Below, one piece after another: positions 1 through 6,227 of a DNA stretch of 17,591 bases. The DNA lies in NCBI GenBank assembly GCA_025964455.1, contig JAOPYU010000303.1, forward strand, positions 1 through 17,591, in the 5' to 3' direction. The stretch is from Thermoleophilia bacterium (GTDB lineage: Bacteria; Actinomycetota; Thermoleophilia; Gaiellales; SKUG01). The position numbers and the translations under genes are program-made. Every line of letters begins with the position of its first letter. The stretch's first letter is position 1. The notes below the pieces were generated by a model, which saw only the letters and a list, made by a program, of their open reading frames with translations, was not told the DNA's origin and ran no database searches.

Positions 1-152
1 TCCATCCACACAGTGTGCCCGTCTCGTCAAATGAGCGGCGGCGGTCCTGAAACTTATACGTCGGGTTCTGTGACGATGTGGATCTGGTCGTTGTGTGTGA
101 AGAAATTGACAAGTTGCATGTCACACGCTCAAGGCGCTTCGCGGTGGGCCGA
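1..152 (+). promoter_or_regulatory. Upstream region of the first secreted-protein gene
   Basis: This stretch is less GC-rich than the rest of the window and has no convincing gene. It holds a perfect TTGACA at 106-111, but the expected -10 position (about 129-134) reads TCAAGG, a poor match. A second -10-like TTATAC lies at 54-59 without an obvious -35. The promoter of the downstream gene is probably in this region, but I cannot place it. The reading frame stays open back to a GTG at 78, yet the signal peptide argues for translation starting at 153. Confidence 0.3.
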
Positions 153-1946
153 ATGACCAGTGTGATCCTGTCCCGACATCTCGTCGCGCTGACCTCTGCG
201 CTCGTCCTGCTCCTACCAGCCGCTGCCGCGCAGGCGGAGGGCGAGCACGTCCACCCCCAGCCGGTGGCGCCGACGCCCGGGGACGTGCGATTCATGCCCG
301 GCACCGTCGGCCCCACGGTCTTCAGAGGCACAGCCGCGACGGTGACGATCCCGGACGGTCCCGGCTTCGGGGGCGAGCGCGGGCGCATGCAGAACTCCGG
401 CGACCGGCGCAAGAACAACTACTCGGTCACCGACGCCAACTTCAACAACGTGCTCGGCCTGCTCAATGCCCATCCCGACACGGGCGCGCCGCTCACGTAC
501 GTGCAGCACATCCAGACCTACGCCGCCGCGGGATACATCGAGACCTTCGCGCCCGACGCCTACGCCCACATGACGATGCACCAGAACGCCGGCCAGGGCA
601 CCGTGCTGGGCGCGAGCGCATACCTGATGGGGCTCGTGCAGCGAGCTGATCCTGCAGCACACGGCCTCACGCCCGAGGCCATTCCGGCGAAGCTTCCGGG
701 CACCGACATGGAGGCCCGCCTGTACGTGCGCTCCACCAAGGACGCGACCGGCCAGCAGTGGGCCCGCATGCACCACGCCCAGACCGCGCCGGCGGTGTAC
801 CGGATGCTGACCGCGGCCGGCCTGAATCCGACGACGGCCCTCATCCTCGCGAGCGACGACGGCATCTCCGGTGCGGGCCGCCTCAACGGGGTCAATGAGC
901 AGGACGGCGCGAGCGACGGATTCAACTCGGGCGAGCGCGCCACCTGGGCGCTGGCCGCGCAGGTCGCGATCCAGACCGGGATCCCGGCGGTCGGGCACCT
1001 CATGCACGGGCACGACCACGCGGGCATCGATGTCAGTGCTATGACCAGGCCCAAGATCAACACCAAGATCGGGTTCGTGGCGGATGATCGCTCGGCGAGC
1101 GACGCGCGCGCGGCGGCGATCCAGCGCGTGCTCAGCGACGGCACCGTCGCCAGCGCAGCCACGGCTGCTGCGGACCAGGACCTGACGGTGCGCAACTCGG
1201 CATACCTGGACAACACCACGCGGGTGAAGGTCGACATGGATGGGTTCGACTACCTCGTGCCGGTCGGGACCGAGCGCACCATCAAGGTGACGGTCGGCAA
1301 CGACGGTCCGCACGCCGCGACCGACGTGATGCTGGACCTGCACCCGACGGCGAACCTGCAGGTGGTCTCGATGACCGGGCCGGCGAGCGTCCACTGCACG
1401 ACGGCGCACTGCCACATCGGGACACTGGCGCCAGACTGGAACGACAGCAAGGTCGAGCTCGCGGTGACCGTGCGCTTCGCGAGCTTCGGCAAGTCCACCC
1501 TGCGCGCCGCGCTGACGACGTCGTCGAAGGCGGTCGCCAAGGAGCTCAGCGAAACGCAGGAGCACGCGGCGAAGACCGCCAGCCGGGCGAGCGGGGGCAT
1601 GGCGGCGAGGGGGACTGGATGGCGCGCCTCCACGTGCGGCACGCGCCTCGGCACCGCCTGCAAGGTCCGTCAGGTCTTCGGCTTCAACCACCTGGGCACG
1701 GTCCGCCCCGCGAGCGAGGGCAACGACGGACGCTGGGTGAAGTCCACCTACTACCAGCTCGTCGGAAAGCGTTGGGTGCGACGGTTCGACCGGTCCGGCC
1801 AGGTCGACGCGCTCGGAAGGGTCCGCATTCGCGCCGACCGCTGGTCCAAGCTGCGGCCCGGAGTCTGGCGCGTGCGTATCGAGGCGGACGCGACGTGGCT
1901 GCTCGGTGCCACGCAGAGCCGCTACACCTACCTGCGCGTCAGCTGA
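153..1946 (+). CDS. Secreted protein of unknown function with a DUF11-like domain
   Basis: The product is 597 residues with a clear Sec signal peptide (basic start, hydrophobic stretch at about 10-26, AQA cleavage site near 27), so it is exported. I chose ATG 153 because the signal peptide begins there and GGTGGG lies just upstream; a GTG at 78 would bury the signal. Residues about 30-330 form a domain I do not recognise, with a His cluster just after the signal (EHVHPQP) and MHGHDHAG at 284-291 that could bind metal. Residues about 365-465 look like a DUF11 beta-sandwich repeat (TVGNDGPHAATDV core), a family common in secreted bacterial proteins. The last ~100 residues contain two Cys (near 496 and 504) and a W/R-rich beta-type region. 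The next gene follows 24 bases later and is also exported, so the pair is probably one transcript. Enzymatic function is unknown. Confidence 0.8.
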   Translation: MTSVILSRHLVALTSALVLLLPAAAAQAEGEHVHPQPVAPTPGDVRFMPGTVGPTVFRGTAATVTIPDGPGFGGERGRMQNSGDRRKNNYSVTDANFNNVLGLLNAHPDTGAPLTYVQHIQTYAAAGYIETFAPDAYAHMTMHQNAGQGTVLGASAYLMGLVQRADPAAHGLTPEAIPAKLPGTDMEARLYVRSTKDATGQQWARMHHAQTAPAVYRMLTAAGLNPTTALILASDDGISGAGRLNGVNEQDGASDGFNSGERATWALAAQVAIQTGIPAVGHLMHGHDHAGIDVSAMTRPKINTKIGFVADDRSASDARAAAIQRVLSDGTVASAATAAADQDLTVRNSAYLDNTTRVKVDMDGFDYLVPVGTERTIKVTVGNDGPHAATDVMLDLHPTANLQVVSMTGPASVHCTTAHCHIGTLAPDWNDSKVELAVTVRFASFGKSTLRAALTTSSKAVAKELSETQEHAAKTASRASGGMAARGTGWRASTCGTRLGTACKVRQVFGFNHLGTVRPASEGNDGRWVKSTYYQLVGKRWVRRFDRSGQVDALGRVRIRADRWSKLRPGVWRVRIEADATWLLGATQSRYTYLRVS

Positions 1947-1970
1947 CGCGCGACATCACGGGAGTCACCC

Positions 1971-2354
1971 ATGCAGGTCCGTCCGACCCTCATCATCGCC
2001 ACAGCGGTCGCGCTCGTCGCGATGTTCGCCGCGACCGCCGCCGCGAAGCCCGTACCGGGCGCGCTGACCGCGACCAAGGCGCGAGCTGCTGCCGAGGACG
2101 CCATCCTCGCGAGGGTCGGTCTCGACGGGACGCTCGACAGTCTCCGCTGCACCCGAGCCGCGGCGCGGAAATTCACGTGCCGCGGCACGGGCTCGATGTT
2201 CATGGCTGACGAGACCGAGCACGGCTACACGGCGACCGCCGTCGTCACCAACGTTCGCAGGGACGGACGTTGGCGCACGACCACCTCCGTGCGGATCGTG
2301 CACGCCGCGAGCGTCGGTGGGTCGACCGGTTCGACCGACGGACACGTCCACTGA
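1971..2354 (+). CDS. Small exported protein with one probable disulphide
   Basis: The product is 127 residues with a signal peptide ending near TAAAKP (about 22-26). After cleavage about 100 residues remain, starting with a helical stretch (LTATKARAAAEDAILARVG) and followed by two Cys at 60 and 70 that could pair outside the cell. A short beta-rich part (GYTATAVVTNVRRDGRW) follows, with a His-containing C-terminus (TDGHVH). This layout resembles many small uncharacterised actinobacterial secreted proteins; no named family is assigned. GGAG sits a few bases before ATG 1971. It follows the upstream secreted-protein gene by 24 bases and converges on the thioesterase gene, with 16 bases between the stops. 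Confidence 0.7.
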   Translation: MQVRPTLIIATAVALVAMFAATAAAKPVPGALTATKARAAAEDAILARVGLDGTLDSLRCTRAAARKFTCRGTGSMFMADETEHGYTATAVVTNVRRDGRWRTTTSVRIVHAASVGGSTGSTDGHVH

Positions 2355-2370
2355 CACGCACGCGGGCCGG

Positions 2371-2838
2371 TCAGGGTCGGAAGTGCTCGAGGTCGACCAC
2401 GACGAAGAGCCCGCGCGCCTCGGCGACGGGCTGGTCGCCATCAGGGTCGAGTAGCTCGGCCGTCAGCTGGACCTTGCGCCCGTCGATGTCAGCGCAGCGC
2501 GCACGCACCTCGTACTGCGTGCCGAGCACGACCGGGCGACGGTAGTCGACCTCCAGGTGCGCGGTGACGAACACGCGCAGCACGAGGAAGCCGACGTAGC
2601 CGCAGGCATCGTCGAGCACGGCGGCGACCATGCCGCCATGCGCATAGCGCGGGGCGCCCTGATGGCGCTCGTCGAAGCGCACGCGCGTGCCGACCGTGTC
2701 GTGGTCGACCACGCGGAACGGCTCGAGCAGCGCGTGGGCCGCGCTCGACGGGCCGCAGACCATGCAGTCGTCGTTGTGGCGCGGCAGTTCGTCGCCGACC
2801 TGCCAGGGCGTCGGTTCGAGCTCGTCGCGCCAACTCAT
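2371..2838 (-). CDS. PaaI-type hotdog-fold acyl-CoA thioesterase
   Basis: The product is 155 residues, the usual size for a single hotdog domain. Residues 25-30 (CMVCGP) match the N-terminal motif of a subgroup of PaaI-like thioesterases. Residues 67-77 (HGGMVAAVLDD) carry the family signature, with the HGG turn and an acidic residue on the hotdog helix. The strand LEVDYRRPVVLG at 95-106 is also typical. Members hydrolyse acyl-CoA or aryl-CoA thioesters in the cytoplasm; the acyl group here cannot be read from sequence. The start ATG overlaps the stop of the upstream SGNH hydrolase gene by four bases (ATGA), so the two are probably translationally coupled. Both belong to the minus-strand unit headed by the cyclic-nucleotide-binding protein. 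Confidence 0.9.
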   Translation of the reverse strand: MSWRDELEPTPWQVGDELPRHNDDCMVCGPSSAAHALLEPFRVVDHDTVGTRVRFDERHQGAPRYAHGGMVAAVLDDACGYVGFLVLRVFVTAHLEVDYRRPVVLGTQYEVRARCADIDGRKVQLTAELLDPDGDQPVAEARGLFVVVDLEHFRP

Positions 2839-3629
2839 GCGTGGTGCCGCTGCCCATCCGCCGACGCACGATGGTCGGAGATCGCCGCGACGAGGCGCTC
2901 GGCGAGCGGGCGCGCCCAGATGTCATAGCCGAGGTCCGACGGATGGAAGCGGTCGGACGAGGACGAGCGCGGTCGAGCATCGTTGTAGGCCGGGGACACC
3001 TCCTCGACCACGTTCATGAACGGTACGTCCACGTCTGCTGCGACCTCGCGCTGGATCTCGCGCAGCTGGGTGGCGCGCCGCGTGATGATCGCCCGCAGCG
3101 GCTGCTGGAACAGGGGTGAGCGCAGCTCGCCTGCGCTGCCGAGCACGACGACGGGCGCGAGCGCCGTGGCCTCGCGCAGCAGGCGCTCGGCGTCGCGCCG
3201 GAACGCTCCCGAAGGGGTTCGGTGCGTCACGTCGTTGGAGCCCACCTCGATCACGATCGCGTCGACCCCATCCGGGACCTGCTCGAGCTGTTCGTCGATG
3301 ACCTCGCGGGTGACCGCGCCGCTGACGCCGAATCCGACCGCGTGAACCGGCTGGCCGAGGTCCTCGGAGGCGCGGCTGGCGATGCGGCCCACCAGGGAGC
3401 GTGCCGCGCTCGTCGCGCCGACGCCCGCCACGAGGGAGTCGCCGAGCACCACCAGTTCCAGGGTCGGTCCGGGACGGTCGGTGCCGACCCGCACATCCAC
3501 GTCGAAGCCGGGATCCTCTGGCAGTCGCGGCTGCGAGAGCGCATGGCGCACCTCGTAGGCGAGCACCGCCGCGCCGAGGACGCCGAGGATCAGGAGGGAA
3601 GCAAGCAGTCGGAGCAGGGGTCGTCGCAT
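2835..3629 (-). CDS. Membrane-anchored SGNH/GDSL hydrolase
   Basis: The product is 264 residues. A single N-terminal hydrophobic helix (about 5-25) acts as anchor or uncleaved signal, which places the enzyme outside the membrane. The SGNH blocks are all present: GDSL at 63-66 (nucleophile S65), a Gly block near GVSG 101-104, GSND at 130-133, and DRFHP with D226 and H229 completing the triad. Family members are esterases or lipases acting on acyl groups of lipids, glycans or small esters; the substrate is not evident. I prefer ATG 3629 over ATG 3638 because GGCAGG lies about 9 bases before it, whereas it abuts the earlier codon. It sits 30 bases after the cyclic-nucleotide-binding gene and overlaps the thioesterase gene by four bases. 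Confidence 0.88.
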   Translation of the reverse strand: MRRPLLRLLASLLILGVLGAAVLAYEVRHALSQPRLPEDPGFDVDVRVGTDRPGPTLELVVLGDSLVAGVGATSAARSLVGRIASRASEDLGQPVHAVGFGVSGAVTREVIDEQLEQVPDGVDAIVIEVGSNDVTHRTPSGAFRRDAERLLREATALAPVVVLGSAGELRSPLFQQPLRAIITRRATQLREIQREVAADVDVPFMNVVEEVSPAYNDARPRSSSSDRFHPSDLGYDIWARPLAERLVAAISDHRASADGQRHHA

Positions 3630-3659
3630 GTGGGGCATCCTGCCCGATGCGGCGTCGAC

Positions 3660-4586
3660 TCAGCGGGCGCTGCGCAGCCGAGCGGCGAGGGCGGAGCCCA
3701 TGGCGCCACCGGGACCGCGTCCCGCTGCCAGGTCGCGGGTCGCTGCATCGCCACCGGCGCCGAGCCGTACCGCGATGATGCGCTCGAACGCCTCGCGCGA
3801 CACCGACCATGTCTGCATCGTCGACACGGCTCGCACCGTCGCTGCGCGCGGGGCATCGGTGAGCAGCGCGAGCTCGCCGAAGTGGTCGCCGCGCCCGAGC
3901 GAGGCGAGCGTCGCACCGTCCCGCTCGACGATCGCCGATCCGCGCAGCACCAGGTAGAAGCGATCGCCCGTGTCCCCACGCGTCACGATCGCGTCGCCCG
4001 CGCGGAACTCCTCGAGCCGCGCATCGCGCTTGACGATCGCCAGGTCACGCATCGGCAGGTCGTTGTAGAGGGTGAGCGGTCGCGCATCGACCGGCTCGTC
4101 GGGATTGCCGAGGAACAGTTCCGGCGTGGCGAGCAGCGAATGGGCGAGCTCGAGGTGGAACTCGAGCGCGTCGAACAGCGTGCACGTGACGCCGCCGGAT
4201 GCCGCGCGCAGCGTCGCGCCTCGCACATGTGCGGGCACGAGCGTCGACGCGCCGAACAGGTCGCCCGGGTGGAGCCGTCCGACCACGCGACCGCCCGTGA
4301 CGGGATCGATCGCGACCCGCGAGCCGTCGACGCATCGGGTGAGCCCGTCGCCGTCGATCCAGTCGCCTGTCACCGTGGCGAAGGAGATGACGAGGAACTC
4401 GCCGGAGCGGACGATGCCCACCGAGGCACGGCTCGTCGTATCCTCCTGCGCGGTGGGCCACGTCGACTTGCCGGCAACGTCCTGCTCATGGCCGGCATAG
4501 GCGAGGTTCCAGACGGCATCAGCGCCGGCCCGTGCGAGCAGGGGCAGCTCACGCAGGAAGGCGTGGCGGGTCCGCTCGGTCGGCAT
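3660..4586 (-). CDS. Tandem cyclic-nucleotide-binding-domain protein
   Basis: The product is 308 residues with two CAP_ED/cNMP-binding domains and no DNA-binding helix-turn-helix. The first (about 10-150) is degenerate: the phosphate-binding cassette reads FGASTLVPAHVRGATLRA, lacking the usual Glu and Arg positions. The second (about 178-280) is canonical, with GDTGDRFYLVLRG and FGELALLTDAPRAATV (236-251), including the Glu and Arg that hold the cyclic phosphate and ribose. This suggests one working cAMP/cGMP site and one altered site. The C-terminal tail is Gly/Ala/Arg-rich. I chose ATG 4586 because the protein then opens with the typical LRELPLLA start and CGGAG lies about 10 bases before it. 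Codons between 4587 and 4700 do not look coding, although the frame is open to 4700. It heads the unit containing the SGNH hydrolase and thioesterase. Confidence 0.85.
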   Translation of the reverse strand: MPTERTRHAFLRELPLLARAGADAVWNLAYAGHEQDVAGKSTWPTAQEDTTSRASVGIVRSGEFLVISFATVTGDWIDGDGLTRCVDGSRVAIDPVTGGRVVGRLHPGDLFGASTLVPAHVRGATLRAASGGVTCTLFDALEFHLELAHSLLATPELFLGNPDEPVDARPLTLYNDLPMRDLAIVKRDARLEEFRAGDAIVTRGDTGDRFYLVLRGSAIVERDGATLASLGRGDHFGELALLTDAPRAATVRAVSTMQTWSVSREAFERIIAVRLGAGGDAATRDLAAGRGPGGAMGSALAARLRSAR

Positions 4587-4653
4587 CGGCGCGCGGCTCC
4601 GGGCGATCCGGGACTGGTGCTGGTCGAGTGCGCGAGTGGATTCCATGCCCTGT

Positions 4654-4709
4654 GGATCGGCACGATCCCCCGTTCGGGGGAACCGGTCGTGCACGATCAC
4701 AGTCGTGCA
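4654..4709 (-). promoter_or_regulatory. Cluster of three inverted repeats upstream of the cNMP-binding gene
   Basis: Three perfect inverted repeats are packed into 56 bases. They are GGATCG/CGATCC at 4654-4668 (3-base loop), TCCCCC/GGGGGA at 4666-4681 (4-base loop GTTC), and TGCACGA/TCGTGCA at 4690-4709 (6-base loop). The first two share bases 4666-4668, so as RNA hairpins they would exclude each other. The third starts two bases after the stop of the membrane-protein gene and may help terminate that transcript, although no U-run follows. The cluster lies 68-123 bases before the chosen cNMP-gene start, so it could be leader RNA, an operator, or both. Confidence 0.5.
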
Positions 4710-4710
4710 A

Positions 4711-5175
4711 TCAGCCGCCGGGGCGAGCTACGGCCACGGCCACGAGCTGGAGCAGGGCAACGGGCACGAGAGCCGTCCATGCGACGGTGCGGATCCAGTT
4801 CACCCGCACGAGGCTGCGCAGCGCCGGCGCGTCGAACGCGCCGGCCAAGTGGCGATGCGACGTCGCGCTCACCCACAGCGTCACTCCCCACGTGATGAGG
4901 ACGAGGGCGACACCCAGCCACGTCGCCCATGGCGCGATCCCGGCTGGGCGATCGAGCACGAGCCAGGTGCTGCACAGCAGCTGCAGCAGCATCGCAGGCC
5001 CGACGATCGGTGTGATCAGGTTGGAGTGTCGCGCGTGGAACCCCGTCCACGTCGCCGGGTCGATCGACGCGAACGACGGATAGGTGAGCAGCTGCACGAT
5101 CCAGATCGCGGCCGCCATCCACGCGGCGGCAACGAGCTGGAAGGCGAGCACGACGACCTCGGTGTCAGTCCCCAT
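4711..5175 (-). CDS. Four-helix integral membrane protein of unknown function
   Basis: The product is 154 residues with four predicted membrane helices, at about 7-30, 54-75, 79-101 and 126-150. The loop after helix 1 carries the pattern VQLLTYPSF followed by FHARHSNLITPIVGP. I recognise this as typical of a widespread family of small uncharacterised membrane proteins in high-GC bacteria. No catalytic or transport function is established to my knowledge. The frame stays open further upstream, but ATG 5175 is the natural start because the membrane helix begins right after it. It overlaps the end of the DUF3253 gene by 11 bases, which indicates co-transcription and coupled translation in the SRPBCC operon. 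Confidence 0.82.
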   Translation of the reverse strand: MGTDTEVVVLAFQLVAAAWMAAAIWIVQLLTYPSFASIDPATWTGFHARHSNLITPIVGPAMLLQLLCSTWLVLDRPAGIAPWATWLGVALVLITWGVTLWVSATSHRHLAGAFDAPALRSLVRVNWIRTVAWTALVPVALLQLVAVAVARPGG

Positions 5176-5689
5176 CCGGCGCCCCGAACCGCGGCCCGCG
5201 ACCGATCCTGATCGGCCCACGAGCCGTCGCCGGATCCTCGACGCGGACGCCGCGCTGCCGGATCTCGACGCTGCCGGCGGCGTGCATGGCGCGCGCCTCA
5301 TCACGCACCGCGTCCATCCACCCGCGCCAGTCCGGGGACGCAGCGATCCTCGCCGCGTCGGATGGGCAGGTCGTGGCGTCGGGCTCGCGGCCTGACAGCA
5401 GCGCGATGATCGCGTGCCGGGCACGCTCGCGCACCTCGGCCTCCTCCATCTGCTCCCACCACTTCGGACCACGCTCGCCGAGCGCGACCTTCGCAGCCTG
5501 CAGGCGGCTGCGAGCCTGCGCCTCGGCATCTGCGTCGGTCGCGCGCAACGCGGCTGCGACCGCACGCCGCGCAGCCATGAGTTCGTTGACGAGCTCCGCG
5601 CGCAGCGGCTCCGGGATGTTGGGATCGGTCGCGCGCCAGCGTCGCCCGTCGATCACGACATGCGTCTGCTGCTCGGGAGCGTCCGCCAC
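5165..5689 (-). CDS. DUF3253 protein with an N-terminal GRRWR-ELMAARR domain
   Basis: The product is 174 residues with two parts. Residues about 9-80 (GRRWRATDPNIPEPLRAELVNELMAARRAV continuing to KVALGERGPKWWE) match a small helical family seen in many bacteria. It is sometimes labelled a Tol biopolymer transporter without good reason. Residues about 86-165 match DUF3253: CPSDAARI at 108-115, WRGWMDAVRDEA at 121-132, a short beta hairpin, then EDPATARGPIRI at 151-162. That half looks like a winged-helix fold. Nucleic-acid binding is a possibility, not shown. The start is a GTG immediately after the stop of the SRPBCC gene (TGAGTG, no gap). The 3' end overlaps the membrane-protein gene by 11 bases. 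Confidence 0.85.
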   Translation of the reverse strand: MADAPEQQTHVVIDGRRWRATDPNIPEPLRAELVNELMAARRAVAAALRATDADAEAQARSRLQAAKVALGERGPKWWEQMEEAEVRERARHAIIALLSGREPDATTCPSDAARIAASPDWRGWMDAVRDEARAMHAAGSVEIRQRGVRVEDPATARGPIRIGRGPRFGAPDGD

Positions 5690-6145
5690 TCAGGCCTCGA
5701 ACGCCTCGTGCGTCACGCGGTGGCGGTACTCGAACGTCTTCTCGAGCCGTCGCCGCACCATGCGCGCGCCGCCGAGCTCGCCGAGGCGACCGAGCGGCAG
5801 CTCGTAGTCGATCGAATCGGTCAGGCGGCACGTGTCCGCGTCGACGGGCGTCACCAGGTGCGTGTGGCGCCACTTCGGGAAGGGGCCTCGCTCCATGACG
5901 TCAGTGAAGGAGCGACCGGCCACGAACCCCTCATGTCGGATCGTCCAGCGCTGTCGGATCGGGCCGAGCACCGGGACGCTCAGCACCACGCGCATCGAGT
6001 TGTCCTCGAGTCGCCCGGAGCGTTCCTCGACGCGGGTGCCGTCCCACGGGGGCACGAGGTCCTCGAACGCGCCGTCGCGCAGGTGCCACGCGAAGACTGC
6101 TTCGGCCGGAGCCTGGATGACGCTGGCGACGAGGAAGGTGGTCAC
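5690..6145 (-). CDS. SRPBCC-family ligand-binding protein
   Basis: The product is 151 residues, the normal size for one START/Bet v1-like (SRPBCC) domain. Its opening (SVIQAPAEAVFAWHLRDGAFEDLVPPW) and C-terminal half (RGPFPKWRHTHLVTP then DYELPLGRLGELG and EYRHRV) match the subgroup found alone or fused to TIGR01777-type SDR proteins. Such proteins have a hydrophobic ligand pocket; ligand unknown. I chose GTG 6145: a -10 hexamer TAATGT lies at 6158-6153, which puts transcription start at or next to 6145. The alternative GTG 6154 would overlap that hexamer. It is the first gene of a three-gene operon and is divergent from the YbjT-like SDR gene, with 82 bases between starts. Confidence 0.87.
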   Translation of the reverse strand: MTTFLVASVIQAPAEAVFAWHLRDGAFEDLVPPWDGTRVEERSGRLEDNSMRVVLSVPVLGPIRQRWTIRHEGFVAGRSFTDVMERGPFPKWRHTHLVTPVDADTCRLTDSIDYELPLGRLGELGGARMVRRRLEKTFEYRHRVTHEAFEA

Positions 6146-6152
6146 GGCCGCC

Positions 6153-6180
6153 ACATTACCGGTTCACGGTTCGGTGTCAG
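6153..6180 (-). promoter_or_regulatory. Sigma70-type promoter giving a leaderless transcript
   Basis: Read on the minus strand, CTGACA (6180-6175) is a five-of-six match to the -35 consensus. It is followed by a 16-base spacer and then TAATGT (6158-6153), which fits the TANNNT pattern of actinobacterial -10 boxes. The -10 ends eight bases before GTG 6145, so the mRNA would begin at or one base before the start codon, without a ribosome binding site. Confidence 0.7.
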
Positions 6181-6227
6181 GCACATCCAGTCGGGTAGGC
6201 GCTGCGTACGTGCAGCCGATCCCAGAC

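Noticed and set aside
95..126. GTGTGA and TCACAC as a possible CRP-type site
   Set aside because: The arms are separated by 20 bases, not the 6 of a CRP site, so the match is probably chance.
106..134. TTGACA as a -35 box for the first gene
   Set aside because: The -35 is perfect, but the expected -10 position reads TCAAGG, so I do not call a promoter.
213..1691. 492-codon minus-strand open frame
   Set aside because: It is antisense to the secreted DUF11-like protein, which has a good signal peptide. The antisense product is Arg/Val/Gly-rich and featureless.
4587..4700. N-terminal extension of the cNMP-binding protein
   Set aside because: This stretch holds the hairpin cluster and has poor third-position GC. 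The protein family usually starts at the LRELPLLA-type helix, which begins just after ATG 4586.
3222..4895. 557-codon plus-strand open frame
   Set aside because: It lies antisense to the SGNH and cyclic-nucleotide-binding genes, whose motifs are unmistakable. Its translation is Arg/His/Gly-rich without domains, typical of antisense frames in GC-rich DNA.
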